A DNA stretch of 64,000 bases, taken from NCBI RefSeq assembly GCF_006334915.2, contig NZ_VDMA02000004.1, positions 422,821 to 486,820 of the forward strand, in the 5' to 3' direction. Positions 39,741-51,527 of this stretch are shown here, piece by piece. Below the pieces are notes generated by a model, which was not told the DNA's origin, ran no database searches, and saw only the letters and a program-made list of their open reading frames with translations. The position numbers and the translations under genes were made by a program. Source of the stretch: Microbispora catharanthi. Lineage in GTDB: Bacteria; Actinomycetota; Actinomycetes; Streptosporangiales; Streptosporangiaceae. Position 1 is the stretch's first letter; each line of letters opens with the position of its first letter.

Positions 39741-41012
39741 GTGAGCGAGCAAGCCCGCGTGACGCGGAGAGAGGTCGACGCCGACGTCATCGTCGTCGGT
39801 GCGGGTCCCGCGGGCGCGACGACGGCCTTCCACCTCGCCCGCGCCGGTCTCGACGTGCTGCTGCTGGAGAAGACGCGCTTCCCACGCGAGAAGGTCTGCG
39901 GAGACGGGCTGACCCCGCGTGCGGTGAAGGAACTCGTCGCCATGGGCGTCGACATCGACGCGCCCGGCTGGGTCAGGAACAAGGGCCTGCGCGTCTACGG
40001 CGGCGGTGTGCGCCTCGAACTCGACTGGCCCGAGCTGTCGAGCTACCCCGACTTCGGCCTCGTGCGCACTCGCGCCGACTTCGACCAGATCCTCGCCAGG
40101 CACGCCGAGCGCGCGGGCGTCCGGCTGCGCGAGGGCGTGAACGTTACAGGCCCGGTGCTCGACGAGCGCAGCGGCCACGTCGTGGGCGTGACGGCCAAGG
40201 CGGACGGCGAGGAGGTGTCCTACCGCTCGCGGCTCGTGGTGGCGGCCGACGGCAACTCGACCCGGCTGTCGCTCGCGATGGGCCTGCACAAGCGCGAGGA
40301 CCGTCCGATGGGCGTGGCGGTGCGCACCTACTACAAGAGCCCCCGGCACGACGACGACTACCTGGAGACGTGGCTCGAGCTGTGGGACGGCGACCGCCTG
40401 CTCCCCGGCTACGGCTGGATCTTCCCCGTCGGCGACGGCACCTCCAACGTCGGCCTCGGCCTGCTGAACACCAGCGAGGCGTTCAAGAACATCGACTACC
40501 GCGACCTGCTGCGGCGCTGGATGAAGAACACGCCGTCGGAGTGGGGCTTCACCGAAGAGAACATGACGGGCCCGATCAGGGGCGCCGCGTTGCCGATGGG
40601 CTTCAACCGGCAGCCGCACTACACCCGCGGGCTGGTTCTCGTGGGCGACGCGGGCGGGTCGATCAACCCGTTCAACGGCGAGGGCATCGCGTACGCCATG
40701 GAGACCGGCAGGACCGCGGCCGAAGTGATCGTCCAGGCGCTGTCCCGGCCGACGCCCGCCCAGCGTGAGCGCGTGTTACTCGCCTACCCGCGTATCCTCA
40801 AAGACGCCCATGGGGGATACTTCACCCTCGGCCGCCTGTTCGTCGAGGCGATCGGGAGGCCGGGAGTGATGAGCTTCGCCACCCGGCACGGGATGCCCCA
40901 TCCCACCCTGATGAGATTCGCCTTCAAGCTGCTCGCTAATCTCACAGACCGGCGGGGCGACGTCCCCGACCGCATAATCAACGCCCTGTCGAAGGTGGCT
41001 CCGCCATCATGA
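39741..41012 (+). CDS. Geranylgeranyl reductase family FAD protein (menaquinone side-chain saturase, MenJ-like)
   Basis: A 423-residue FAD-dependent reductase. The dinucleotide-binding motif VIVVGAGPAGAT is near residues 14-25, KVCGDGLTPRAV near 52 binds substrate, and the second FAD motif LVGDAGGSINPFNGEGI is near residue 305. Mycobacterial MenJ reduces one double bond of the MK-9 tail; this protein, next to menG and leading the nuo operon, probably has the same job and yields partly saturated menaquinone. The GTG start is 59 bases past the Rex operator. The stop lies inside a 15-base tandem repeat and overlaps a 52-codon frame (ATGA). Confidence 0.9.
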   Translation: MSEQARVTRREVDADVIVVGAGPAGATTAFHLARAGLDVLLLEKTRFPREKVCGDGLTPRAVKELVAMGVDIDAPGWVRNKGLRVYGGGVRLELDWPELSSYPDFGLVRTRADFDQILARHAERAGVRLREGVNVTGPVLDERSGHVVGVTAKADGEEVSYRSRLVVAADGNSTRLSLAMGLHKREDRPMGVAVRTYYKSPRHDDDYLETWLELWDGDRLLPGYGWIFPVGDGTSNVGLGLLNTSEAFKNIDYRDLLRRWMKNTPSEWGFTEENMTGPIRGAALPMGFNRQPHYTRGLVLVGDAGGSINPFNGEGIAYAMETGRTAAEVIVQALSRPTPAQRERVLLAYPRILKDAHGGYFTLGRLFVEAIGRPGVMSFATRHGMPHPTLMRFAFKLLANLTDRRGDVPDRIINALSKVAPPS

Positions 41013-41068
41013 CCGAAGCCAGCATGACGCGAACCCGCATGACCGAAGCCCGCATGACCGAGACGACG
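41009..41068 (+). repeat. 15-base tandem repeats carrying the reductase stop codon
   Basis: Units start at 41009, 41024, 41039 and 41054, each opening ATGAC. The TGA of the reductase gene occurs at the same place in each unit and in the same frame, giving four in-frame stops. Confidence 0.9.
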
Positions 41069-41167
41069 CGCACATCGCCGCCGGCCCCGAAGACGGCCGC
41101 CCGGCCGGCCGCGCTCTCCGGCATTCTCGTGATCGCCCAAATTCACCGAGTAAGCGAGGACATGTAG
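41009..41167 (+). CDS. 52-codon frame bridging the reductase gene and nuoA
   Basis: This frame starts at the ATG overlapping the reductase stop and ends at a TAG two bases before the nuoA ATG. It encodes a Met-Thr-Glu-Ala-Arg-type pentapeptide repeat, a Pro/Ala stretch, and a short hydrophobic stretch (ALSGILVIAQIHRV). It fills the gap exactly and would translationally couple the flanking genes, like the MIRU elements of mycobacteria. Whether a stable peptide is made is unclear. Confidence 0.4.
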   Translation: MTEASMTRTRMTEARMTETTRTSPPAPKTAARPAALSGILVIAQIHRVSEDM

Positions 41168-41169
41168 CC

Positions 41170-41529
41170 ATGGAGCTGTATGTGCCGATCGTGGTGCTCG
41201 CGGTCCTCGCGGCGGGATTCGCCGTGTTCTCCGTGAGCATCGCGCCCTTCACCGGGCCGAAGCGCTGGAACCGCGCGAAACTGGACGCCTACGAGTGCGG
41301 CATCGAGCCCACTCCGCAGCCGGTCGGCGGCGGCCGCTTCCCGCTGAAGTACATGATCACCGCGATGCTGTTCATCGTGTTCGACATTGAGATCATCTTC
41401 CTCTATCCGTGGGCGGTGGCCTTCGACAAACTCGGCGTGTTCGGGCTCGTCGAGATGGTGCTGTTCATCGTCACCGTTCTCGTGGCGTACGCCTATGTCT
41501 GGCGGCGTCGCGGCCTCGATTGGGATTAG
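41170..41529 (+). CDS. nuoA: NADH-quinone oxidoreductase subunit A
   Basis: A 119-residue membrane subunit with three helices (about residues 5-27, 62-82, 90-110). It contains the family loop [13 protein letters not shown] near residue 38 with the conserved Cys, and [22 protein letters not shown]. First gene of a complete nuoA-N operon encoding proton-pumping complex I, which oxidises NADH with menaquinone. It follows the 52-codon frame and is two bases before nuoB (TAG, CC, ATG). Confidence 0.96.
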   Translation: MELYVPIVVLAVLAAGFAVFSVSIAPFTGPKRWNRAKLDAYECGIEPTPQPVGGGRFPLKYMITAMLFIVFDIEIIFLYPWAVAFDKLGVFGLVEMVLFIVTVLVAYAYVWRRRGLDWD

Positions 41530-41531
41530 CC

Positions 41532-42083
41532 ATGGGTCTTGAAGAGAAACTCCCGAGCGGGTTCGTCCTCACCACCGTCGAGCAGGTGGCCGGCTGGGCC
41601 CGGAAGAACTCCGTCTGGCCTGCGACCTTCGGTCTCGCCTGCTGCGCCATCGAGCTGATGGCCACCGGCGGCCCGAAGCACGACCTGGCCCGCTTCGGCA
41701 TGGAGCGCGCCTCCGCGTCCCCGCGGCAGGCCGACTTGATGATCGTGGCCGGCCGGCTGTCGCAGAAGATGGCGCCCGTCCTCCGCCAGATCTACGACCA
41801 GATGGCCGAGCCCAAGTGGGTCATCGCGATGGGCGTGTGCGCCTCCAGCGGCGGCATGTTCAACAACTACGCCATCGTGCAGGGCGTGGACCACGTGGTG
41901 CCGGTCGACATCTACCTGCCCGGCTGCCCGCCGCGCCCGGAGATGCTGATCGACGCCATCGTGAAGCTGCACGACAAGATTCAGAACATGAAGTTCGGCG
42001 CGCACCGCGAGAAGCAGATCGAAGAGCTGGAGCTCCAGGCGCTGCGCACGCTGCCGCTGATCGACCAGGGGGCCGGGAAGTGA
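41532..42083 (+). CDS. nuoB: NADH-quinone oxidoreductase subunit B
   Basis: A 183-residue peripheral-arm subunit that binds the terminal [4Fe-4S] cluster N2. Ligand-bearing stretches are [20 protein letters not shown] and [10 protein letters not shown]. It passes electrons to quinone at the NuoB-NuoD interface. Start ATG is two bases after nuoA; the stop overlaps nuoC (GTGA). Confidence 0.97.
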   Translation: MGLEEKLPSGFVLTTVEQVAGWARKNSVWPATFGLACCAIELMATGGPKHDLARFGMERASASPRQADLMIVAGRLSQKMAPVLRQIYDQMAEPKWVIAMGVCASSGGMFNNYAIVQGVDHVVPVDIYLPGCPPRPEMLIDAIVKLHDKIQNMKFGAHREKQIEELELQALRTLPLIDQGAGK

Positions 42084-42745
42084 CCACCGAGAACCTGCCC
42101 GGGCTGCCCGAGGAGCCCGTCGCCCGCAAGGGCATGTTCGGCGCCAAGGACAGCGGCGACACCTCCGGCTACAACCGCCTGGTCGTCCGCCGCCCGCCGA
42201 AGCTGTCCAGCAGCCGGCCGTACGGGTCGTACTTCGACGAGGTGGCCGACGCGCTGGAGCCGGCGTTCGCCGACGCCATCGAGCGCGTGGTCGTCGACCG
42301 CGGCGAGATCACCTTCCACGTGCGGCGCGAGCGGCTGCCCGAGGTGATGCGGCACCTGCGCGACGACGCCGCGCTGCGGTTCGAGCTTTCGCTCGGGGTC
42401 TCGGGAGTCCACTACCCCGAGGAGACCGGCGCGGAGCTGCGCGCCGTCTACCACCTGTGCTCCATCACGCACAACCGGCGCATCCGGGTGGAGGTCTCCG
42501 CCCCCGACGCCGACCCGCACATCCCCTCCACGGTTCAGGTCTACCCCACGCACGACTGGCATGAGCGCGAGACGTACGACTTCTTCGGAATCGTCTTCGA
42601 CGGCCACCCGGCGCTGACCCGGATCGAGATGCCGGACGACTGGGAGGGGCACCCGCAGCGCAAGGACTACCCGCTCGGCGGAATCCCGGTCGAGTACCGC
42701 GGCGCCGAGGTCCCCGCGCCGGACCGGAGGAGGTCGTACTCGTGA
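42080..42745 (+). CDS. nuoC: NADH-quinone oxidoreductase subunit C
   Basis: A 221-residue peripheral subunit of the 30-kDa family, with the diagnostic [21 protein letters not shown] stretch near residue 155 and a typical [13 protein letters not shown] end. It is separate from NuoD, unlike the NuoCD fusion of E. coli. It starts at GTG overlapping nuoB. About 45 residues precede the conserved domain. Confidence 0.96.
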   Translation: MTTENLPGLPEEPVARKGMFGAKDSGDTSGYNRLVVRRPPKLSSSRPYGSYFDEVADALEPAFADAIERVVVDRGEITFHVRRERLPEVMRHLRDDAALRFELSLGVSGVHYPEETGAELRAVYHLCSITHNRRIRVEVSAPDADPHIPSTVQVYPTHDWHERETYDFFGIVFDGHPALTRIEMPDDWEGHPQRKDYPLGGIPVEYRGAEVPAPDRRRSYS

Positions 42746-42794
42746 GCATCCGCGGCGACCTGCACGAGTGGACGAGGGCAGCGAGGAGAGCGTC

Positions 42795-44111
42795 GTGAGC
42801 ACCACCGAGACCGAGGGCCGGATCTACGACGTCGCCGGTCAGGACTGGGACGAGCTGGTCAAGACCGTCAGCGAGTCGGCCGACGAGCGCCTGGTCGTCA
42901 ACATGGGCCCGCAGCACCCGTCGACCCACGGCGTGCTCCGGCTCGTGCTGACCCTCGACGGCGAGACCGTGACCGAGGCCCGCACGGTGATCGGCTACCT
43001 GCACACCGGCATCGAGAAGAACATGGAGTTCCGGACGTGGACCCAGGGGGTCACGTTCGTCACCCGCATGGACTACCTCGCGCCGATCTTCAACGAGACC
43101 GCCTACTGCATGGGCGTCGAGAAGCTCCTCGGGATCACCGACAGGATCCCGGACCGGGCGCAGGCCATCCGGGTCCTGACGATGGAGCTCACCCGGATCT
43201 CCTCGCACCTGGTCGCGATCGCGACGTTCGGCCTGGAGCTGGGCGCGACCACGCCGATGCTGTTCGGCTTCCGCGAGCGCGAGATGGTGCTCGACCTGAT
43301 GGAGTACATCACCGGCCTGCGGATGAACATGGCGTACGTCCGGCCGGGCGGCGTCAGCGTCGACCTGCCGGCCGGCGCGGTCGACAAGATCGGTGAGTTC
43401 CTCAAGGTCATGCCGGGGCGGATCAAGGAGATGCGCAAGCTCCTCGACGCGAACCCGGTCTACACGCGGCGCACCAAGGACGTGGCCTACCTCGACCTGA
43501 CCGGCTGCATGGCGCTGGGCGTCACCGGGCCGATGCTCCGCGCCGCCGGCCTGCCGTGGGACCTGCGCAAGTCGCAGCCCTACTGCGGCTACGAGACGTA
43601 CGAGTTCGAGGTGCCGACGCAGAACACCTGCGACGTGTACGGCCGCTACCTCGTCCGCATGGCCGAGATGGAGGAGTCCCTCAAGATCATCGAGCAGGCG
43701 CTCGACCGGCTGTCCGGCCCGCTGAAGGGCGGCCCGGTGATGATCGAGGACAAGAAGATCGGCTGGCCGTCGCAGCTCGCGCTCGGCCCCGACGGTCTCG
43801 GCAACTCGCCCGACCACATCGCCCACATCATGGGCAGCTCCATGGAGGCCCTGATCCACCACTTCAAGCTGGTGACCGAGGGCTTCCGGGTGCCGGCCGG
43901 CCAGGCGTACGCCTCGGTCGAGTCGCCGCGCGGCGAGCTCGGCGCGCACGTGGTCAGCGACGGCGGCACCCGGCCCTACCGGGTCCACTTCCGCGACCCG
44001 TCGTTCACGAACCTGCAGGCGGTGCCCGCGACGTGCGAGGGCGGCATGGTCGCCGACGTCATCTCCGCGGTCGCCTCGATCGACCCGGTCATGGGAGGTG
44101 TGGACCGATGA
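42795..44111 (+). CDS. nuoD: NADH-quinone oxidoreductase subunit D
   Basis: A 438-residue 49-kDa subunit that forms the quinone-binding cavity with NuoB; the N-terminal signature [14 protein letters not shown] is near residue 44. GTG 42795 is used because GAGGAG lies seven bases upstream; the frame could begin nine codons earlier. The 49-base gap after nuoC is the longest inside the operon. The stop overlaps nuoE (ATGA). Confidence 0.96.
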   Translation: MSTTETEGRIYDVAGQDWDELVKTVSESADERLVVNMGPQHPSTHGVLRLVLTLDGETVTEARTVIGYLHTGIEKNMEFRTWTQGVTFVTRMDYLAPIFNETAYCMGVEKLLGITDRIPDRAQAIRVLTMELTRISSHLVAIATFGLELGATTPMLFGFREREMVLDLMEYITGLRMNMAYVRPGGVSVDLPAGAVDKIGEFLKVMPGRIKEMRKLLDANPVYTRRTKDVAYLDLTGCMALGVTGPMLRAAGLPWDLRKSQPYCGYETYEFEVPTQNTCDVYGRYLVRMAEMEESLKIIEQALDRLSGPLKGGPVMIEDKKIGWPSQLALGPDGLGNSPDHIAHIMGSSMEALIHHFKLVTEGFRVPAGQAYASVESPRGELGAHVVSDGGTRPYRVHFRDPSFTNLQAVPATCEGGMVADVISAVASIDPVMGGVDR

Positions 44112-44778
44112 GTTACGCGCCCGAGGTCCGCGAGCGTCTGGAGACGGACGCCAAGGAGATCATCGGCCGCTACCCCCGGCCGCGTTCGGCGCTGCTGCCG
44201 CTGCTGCACCTCGTGCAGTCGGAGGACGGCTACGTCTCCGACGACGGCCAGGAGTTCTGCGCCGAGATGCTGGGCCTGTCCAAGGCCGAGGTCGTCGGCG
44301 TGGCGACCTTCTACACCATGTACAAGCGCAAGCCGGCCGGCGAGTACAACGTCGGCGTCTGCATCAACACGCTGTGCGCGGTCATGGGCGGCGACCAGAT
44401 CTGGGAAGAGCTCAGCGAGCACGTGGGCGTCGGCCACGACGAGACCACCGCGGACGGCAAGATCACGCTTGAGCGGCTGGAGTGCAACGCCGCCTGCGAC
44501 TTCGCGCCGGTCATGATGGTCAACTGGGAGTTCTTCGACAACCAGACCCCGGAGTCGGCCAAGCAGCTCGTCGACGACCTGCGCGCCGGCACCGAGGTCT
44601 CGCCCACCCGCGGCCCGCGCCGGCTGTGCACGTTCAAGGAGGCGTCCCGGGTCCTCGCCGGGCTGCCCGACGGCCAGGCCGGTGACGGCCCGTCGGCCGC
44701 CGGCCCGTCGCTGGAGGGCCTGAAGGTCGCCAAGGCCAACGGCTGGGAGGCCCCCAAGGCCGAGGGGAGCGAGCAGAA

Positions 44779-44782
<4 letters not shown>
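44108..44782 (+). CDS. nuoE: NADH-quinone oxidoreductase subunit E
   Basis: A 224-residue 24-kDa subunit carrying the [2Fe-2S] cluster N1a with ligands in CINTLC (C-x4-C) and CNAAC (C-x3-C). A C-terminal tail of about 45 residues, Pro/Ala/Gly-rich, exceeds the usual length and is typical of actinomycetes. It starts at ATG overlapping nuoD and ends overlapping the nuoF GTG. Confidence 0.96.
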
Positions 44783-46061
<1,279 letters not shown>

Positions 46062-46065
<4 letters not shown>

Positions 46066-48458
46066 CAGTTCAGACGACGCAGCCGGAGCAGCCGGTCGTG
46101 GACATGGTCACCCTGACCATCGACGGCTTCCAGATCAGCGTCCCCAAGGGGACGCTGATCATCCGGGCCGCGGAGCTGCTGGGGATCCAGATCCCCCGGT
46201 TCTGCGACCACCCGCTGCTCTCGCCGGCGGCCAACTGCCGCCAGTGCCTGGTCGACATCCCCGACGCGGGCAACGGCCGCGGCTTCCCCAAGCCGCAGCC
46301 GTCCTGTGCGATCGAGGTCGCCGACGGCATGGTGGTCAAGACGCAGCTCACCTCGCCGGTGGCCGAGAAGGCCCAGCGCGGCGTGATGGAGATGCTGCTG
46401 CTGAACCACCCGCTCGACTGCCCGGTCTGCGACAAGGGCGGCGAGTGCCCCCTGCAGAACCAGGCCATGTCGAACGGCCAGGGCGAGAGCCGGTTCGTCG
46501 AGCAGAAGCGCACGTTCGAAAAGCCCGTCCCGCTGTCGAGCGAGGTGCTGCTCGACCGCGAGCGCTGCATCCAGTGCGCGCGCTGCATCCGCTTCTCCGA
46601 GCAGATCGCGGGTGACCCGCTCATCGACTTCTTCGAGCGCGGGGCCAAGGAGCAGGTGGGCGTCGCCGACGGCGAGCCGTTCCAGTCCTACTTCTCGGGC
46701 AACACCATCCAGATCTGCCCGGTGGGCGCGCTGACCGGCGCGGCCTACCGGTTCCGCTCCCGCCCGTTCGACCTGGTCTCCACGCCGAGCGCGTGCGAGC
46801 ACTGCGCGTCGGGCTGCTCGCTGCGCACCGACCACCGCCGCGGCAAGGTCACGCGCCGCCTGGCCGGGGACGACCCGCAGGTCAACGAGGAGTGGAACTG
46901 CGACAAGGGCCGCTGGGCCTTCACCTACGCCACCGCGCCCGACCGCCTGCGGTCGCCGCTGGTCCGTGACGAGAGCGGCAAGCTCGTCCCGACCTCCTGG
47001 CCGGACGCGCTGGCCGTCGCCGCCGAGGGCCTGCTGCAGGCCAGGGGCAAGGCCGGCGTGCTGGTCGGCGGGCGGCTCACGGTCGAGGACGCCTACGCCT
47101 ACAGCAAGTTCGCCAGGATCGCCCTCGGCACCAACGACATCGACTTCCGGGCCCGCCCGCACTCCGAGGAGGAGACGCGGTTCCTCGTCCACGCCGTGGC
47201 CGGCAAGGGCATCGAGGTCTCCTACGCCGACCTGGAGACGGCCCCGGCCGTGCTCCTGGCCGGGTTCGAGCCCGAGGAGGAGTCGCCGATCGTCTTCCTG
47301 CGCCTGCGCAAGGCGGCGCGCAAGCGGGGCCTGAAGGTCTACTCGCTCGCGCCGTTCGCCACGCCGGGCCTGGCCAAGATGCAGGGCACGCTGATCCGCA
47401 CGCTGCCCGGCGCCGAGGCCGAGGCGCTCGGCGACCTCGTCGGCGGCGACCTGCTGCCCGCGGGCGCGATCATCCTCGCCGGCGAGCGGCTCGCCAGCGC
47501 CCCCGGCGCCCTGTCCGCGCTCGTACGGCTCACGCAGGCCACGGGCGCCAGGCTCGCCTGGGTGCCGCGCCGGGCCGGTGAGCGCGGCGCGCTGGAGGCG
47601 GGCGCCCTGCCGGGCCTGCTGCCGATCGGCCGCCCGGCCGACGACGAGACCGCCCGCGCGGAGGTCGCCAGGGTGTGGGGCGTCGCCTCGCTGCCCGAGG
47701 CGCCCGGCCGCGACACGGCCGGCATCATCGAGGCCGCGTTGAACGACGAGGTCGACGCGCTGGTCGTGGCGGGTGTGGACCCCTACGACCTGCCCGACCC
47801 CGCAAGGGCCCTGGCGGCGCTGGAGAACACGCCGTTCATCGTCAGCCTGGAGATCCGCGCCAGCGCGGTCACCGACCGGGCCGACGTGGTCCTGCCGGTC
47901 GCCGCGGTGGCCGAGAAGTCCGGGACGTTCGTCGACTGGGAGGGCAGGGGCCGCTCGTTCGGCGTGGCCACGGCCGTCCCCGGCCTGATGAGCGACCTGC
48001 GCGCCATCGCCTCGATCGCCGACCAGATGGACGTCCACCTCGGCCTGCCCGAGCCCGCCGCCGCCCGGCGCGAGATGGCCGCGCTCGGCGCCTGGAAGGG
48101 CACCCGCCCGGCCGCGCCCGCGGTCACCGGCCGCCCGGTGAGGGAGCCGCAGGCGGGCGAGGCCGTGCTGGCGACCTGGCACCTGCTGCTCGACGACGGC
48201 CGGCTGCAGGACGGCGAGCCCTACCTGGCGGGGACCGCCCGCACGGCGGCGGCGCTGCTGTCGGAGGCCACCGCCGCGGAGATCGGCGCGGTCGACGGCG
48301 GCAAGATCACCATCGGCGACGACGTGGTCGTGCCGGTGCGCGTCGCGGACCTGCCCGACCGGGTCGTGTGGGTGCCGTCCAACTCCGCCGGCCTGTCGGT
48401 CACGCGCGACCTGCGCGCGGTCGCCGGAGACGTCGTAACGATCGGGAGCGTCTCGTGA
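46062..48458 (+). CDS. nuoG: NADH-quinone oxidoreductase subunit G
   Basis: A 798-residue subunit. The N-terminal domain holds N1b ([18 protein letters not shown]), a His-coordinated cluster region ([19 protein letters not shown]), and N4-type ligands ([17 protein letters not shown]), then [15 protein letters not shown] leading into a molybdopterin-oxidoreductase-like domain without evident cofactor ligand. The start is the GTG overlapping the nuoF stop; GTG 46050 lies four codons earlier but is less likely. Confidence 0.95.
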
Positions 48459-49816
48459 ACAACCCCGGACCCACGCTGAGCGACTTCGGCCACGATCCCC
48501 TGTGGATCAGCATCATCAAGGCCGTCGCGATCTTCGTGTTCCTGATGCTGGGCGTGCTGATGGGCGTGTGGACCGAGCGCAAGCTCATCTCGCGCATGCA
48601 GCACCGCTACGGCCCCAACCGGGCGGGCAAGTTCGGCCTGCTGCAGTCGGTGGCCGACGGCCTGAAGATGGGCCTCAAGGAAGACATCATGCCCCGCACC
48701 GTGGACAAGGTGATCTACTTCCTGGCCCCGGTCATCATCGCCGTCCCGGCCTTCCTGGCCTTCTCCGTCGTGCCGTTCGGGCCGATGGTGTGGATGTTCG
48801 GCCACAAGACGCCGCTGCAGCTCACCGACCTGCCGGTCGCGGTCCTGCTGGTCCTGGCCACCGCCTCGATCGGTGTCTACGGCGTCGTGCTCGCCGGGTG
48901 GGGCTCCCGCTCGCCGTACGCCGTGCTGGGCGGCCTGCGCTCGGCCGCCCAGGTCGTGTCGTACGAGATCGCGATGGGCCTGTCGTTCGTCGCGGTGTTC
49001 CTCCAGGCGGGCACGCTGTCCACCTCGGAGATCGTGGCGAAGCAGGCGAGCGGCGGCACCTGGGACATCCTCGGGCTGTCCATCCCGGCGCCGTCCTGGT
49101 ACGTGGTCTCGCTGATCCCGTCCTTCCTGATCTACGCGATCACGATGCTGGGCGAGACGAACCGCGTGCCCTTCGACCTCCCCGAGGGCGAGGGCGAGCT
49201 GGTCGGCGGCTTCCACACCGAGTACTCCTCCTCGCTGAAGTTCGCGATGTTCATGCTCGCCGAGTACGTGAACGTCTTCACGGTCTCGGCGATGGCGATC
49301 ACGCTGTTCTTCGGCGGCTGGCGGGCCCCGTGGCCGATCTCCCTGTGGGACGGCGCGAACTCCGGCTGGTGGCCGATGCTGTGGTTCTTCATCAAGCTGG
49401 TCATCGCGTTCGGCTTCTTCGTCTGGGTCCGCGCCTCGCTGCCGCGTGTCCGGTACGACCAGCTGATGGCCTTCGGCTGGAAGGTACTGATCCCGGTCAA
49501 CCTGGCCTGGATCCTGCTGGCCGCCACGTTCAAGGCGCTGCGCATGCCCGAGGCCGACCGGGCGATCATTCTGACCATCGGCGCGGTCGTCATCATCGGC
49601 GCCTTCGCGATCTGGCTGCGGTTCGACACGGTCAACCAGCGTCGCAGGGAGGCCAAGGCGGCCGCGATCGAGGAGGAGTTCGAGCAGCTGCGCGAGGAGC
49701 CCGCCGCGGGCGGGTTCCCGGTGCCGCCGCTCGACGCCCCGCACTACCACGGAGTCGTGCCCGCCGCGCGTCTCAATTCCGACGCCGCCAAGGAGGTGAC
49801 CAGTGGGAGCAACTGA
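48455..49816 (+). CDS. nuoH: NADH-quinone oxidoreductase subunit H
   Basis: A 453-residue membrane subunit of about eight helices linking the quinone cavity to the proton pumps. Motifs include [21 protein letters not shown] and [21 protein letters not shown]. The cytoplasmic C-terminal tail of about 60 residues ([15 protein letters not shown] onward) is longer than in E. coli (about 325 residues in total). GTG start overlaps nuoG. Confidence 0.96.
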   Translation: MNNPGPTLSDFGHDPLWISIIKAVAIFVFLMLGVLMGVWTERKLISRMQHRYGPNRAGKFGLLQSVADGLKMGLKEDIMPRTVDKVIYFLAPVIIAVPAFLAFSVVPFGPMVWMFGHKTPLQLTDLPVAVLLVLATASIGVYGVVLAGWGSRSPYAVLGGLRSAAQVVSYEIAMGLSFVAVFLQAGTLSTSEIVAKQASGGTWDILGLSIPAPSWYVVSLIPSFLIYAITMLGETNRVPFDLPEGEGELVGGFHTEYSSSLKFAMFMLAEYVNVFTVSAMAITLFFGGWRAPWPISLWDGANSGWWPMLWFFIKLVIAFGFFVWVRASLPRVRYDQLMAFGWKVLIPVNLAWILLAATFKALRMPEADRAIILTIGAVVIIGAFAIWLRFDTVNQRRREAKAAAIEEEFEQLREEPAAGGFPVPPLDAPHYHGVVPAARLNSDAAKEVTSGSN

Positions 49817-50318
49817 TTGGCTGAACCCGATCAAGGGATTCGGCGTCACCTTCCACCACATGTTCAAAAAGCCGGTGACCGTCAACTATCCCGAGGAGAA
49901 GCGGCCCACCGCGCCGCGCTTCCACGGGAGGCACCAGCTGAACCGGTGGCCCGACGGGCTGGAGAAGTGCGTCGGCTGCGAGCTGTGCGCCTGGGCCTGC
50001 CCGGCGGACGCCATCTACGTCGAGGGCGGCGACAACACCGACGAGGAGCGTTTCTCGCCGGGTGAGCGGTACGGCCGCGTCTACCAGATCAACTACCTGC
50101 GCTGCATCCTCTGCGGGCTGTGCATCGAGGCGTGTCCCACCCGGGCGCTCACGATGACCAACGAGTACGAGCTCGCCGACTCCAGCCGCGAGTCGTTGAT
50201 CTACACCAAGGAGATGCTCCTCGCGCCGCTCGGACCGGGCATGGAGCAGCCGCCCCACCCGATGCGCCTCGGCGAGACCGAAGAGGACTACTACCGGTTG
50301 GGTCGAAGCAATGGGTGA
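49803..50318 (+). CDS. nuoI: NADH-quinone oxidoreductase subunit I
   Basis: A 171-residue ferredoxin-like subunit with two [4Fe-4S] motifs, [12 protein letters not shown] near residue 56 and [12 protein letters not shown] near residue 101 (N6a and N6b), linking NuoG to NuoB. It starts at GTG, 14 bases inside the end of nuoH in another frame. Confidence 0.97.
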   Translation: MGATDWLNPIKGFGVTFHHMFKKPVTVNYPEEKRPTAPRFHGRHQLNRWPDGLEKCVGCELCAWACPADAIYVEGGDNTDEERFSPGERYGRVYQINYLRCILCGLCIEACPTRALTMTNEYELADSSRESLIYTKEMLLAPLGPGMEQPPHPMRLGETEEDYYRLGRSNG

Positions 50319-51225
50319 GTCCATCACGTTCTGGGTGCTCGCGATCGTCTCGGTGATCGCCGCGCTCGGACTCGTCTTCAGCCGCAGGGCCGTCTACTCG
50401 GCCCTGATGCTCGGCGTGGTCATGCTCTCGCTGGCGGTGCTGTACGCGGTCCAGGACGCTCCGTTCCTGGCGGCGGTGCAGATCATCGTCTACACCGGCG
50501 CGGTCATGATGCTGTTCCTGTTCGTGCTCATGCTCGTGGGCGTGGACTCGTCCGACTCCCTCGTGGAGACGATCAGGGGACAGCGGTTCTGGGCGATCGT
50601 GGGCGGGGTCGGTTTCGCCGTCCTGCTCGGCCTCGGCATCGGCAACGCGGTCGTCGGCTCGCCCAAGGGCCTGGCCGCCGCCACGCAGGCGGGCAACGTG
50701 CCCTCCCTGGCCCAGCTGATCTTCACGCGCCACGTGTTCGCCTTCGAGGTCACCTCGGCGCTGCTGATCACCGCGGCGCTCGGCGCGATGGTGCTCGCGC
50801 ACCGGGAGCGCACCGAGGCCAAGCCGACCCAGAAGGACCTGTCCCGGCAGCGCTTCGTCACCTTCGGCAGGACGGGCAAGAACCCGGCGCCGCTGCCCGG
50901 CCCCGGCACCTACGCCCGGCACAACGCCATCGACATGCCGGCGCTGCTGCCCGACGGGTCCGTCTCGCCGCTGTCGGTCAACCGGTACATCGCCCGGTAC
51001 GAGGAGTCCCAGGGCATCCTGTCTCCTGAGGTCGCCCAGGTGCTGGAGCAGGAGGAGGCCGCGCTGCGCGCGAACGGGCACAGCACGCCCACCGTGGCCG
51101 AGGAGGCCAGGGACGGCGGCCCCGACACCGAGCCGATGGATGAGGACGGTGTCGTGGCGGTCCCGGTCGTCCGCCCGCGCGGTGAGTCCGTGAGGGAGTC
51201 CCTGAGCGAGGAGGACGGCAAGTGA
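50311..51225 (+). CDS. nuoJ: NADH-quinone oxidoreductase subunit J
   Basis: A 304-residue membrane subunit with five helices in the first 170 residues ([18 protein letters not shown] is the core). It then has a hydrophilic tail of about 130 residues (from [19 protein letters not shown] to the end), far longer than the 184-residue E. coli NuoJ. The tail is Pro/Glu-rich and likely cytoplasmic. It overlaps nuoI by eight bases and nuoK by four. Confidence 0.94.
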   Translation: MGESITFWVLAIVSVIAALGLVFSRRAVYSALMLGVVMLSLAVLYAVQDAPFLAAVQIIVYTGAVMMLFLFVLMLVGVDSSDSLVETIRGQRFWAIVGGVGFAVLLGLGIGNAVVGSPKGLAAATQAGNVPSLAQLIFTRHVFAFEVTSALLITAALGAMVLAHRERTEAKPTQKDLSRQRFVTFGRTGKNPAPLPGPGTYARHNAIDMPALLPDGSVSPLSVNRYIARYEESQGILSPEVAQVLEQEEAALRANGHSTPTVAEEARDGGPDTEPMDEDGVVAVPVVRPRGESVRESLSEEDGK

Positions 51226-51518
51226 CCACGCACTACCTGGTGCTCTCCGCGCTGCTGTTCGCCATCGGCGGCGTCGGCGTGCTCGTACGGCGCAACGCCA
51301 TCGTGGTGTTCATGTGCGTCGAGCTCATGCTCAACGCCTGCAACCTGGCGTTCGTCACCTTCGCCCGGCAGAACGGCAACCTCGACGGCCAGCTCATCGC
51401 GTTCTTCGTGATGATCGTGGCCGCCGCCGAGGTGGTCATCGGCCTGGCCATCATCGTGACGATCTTCCGAACCCGCAGGTCCGCGTCGGTGGACGACGCC
51501 AGCCTGCTGAAGTACTAA
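51222..51518 (+). CDS. nuoK: NADH-quinone oxidoreductase subunit K
   Basis: A 98-residue, three-helix subunit with the conserved membrane Glu residues in [15 protein letters not shown] and [12 protein letters not shown], part of the proton path next to NuoJ. Standard length. GTG start overlaps nuoJ. Confidence 0.97.
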   Translation: MTTHYLVLSALLFAIGGVGVLVRRNAIVVFMCVELMLNACNLAFVTFARQNGNLDGQLIAFFVMIVAAAEVVIGLAIIVTIFRTRRSASVDDASLLKY

Positions 51519-51527
51519 GAGGTGGCC

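Noticed and set aside
42742..42798. 18-codon frame bridging nuoC and nuoD
   Set aside because: It overlaps both genes neatly but is very short, has no ribosome site of its own and shows no motif; coincidence is more likely.
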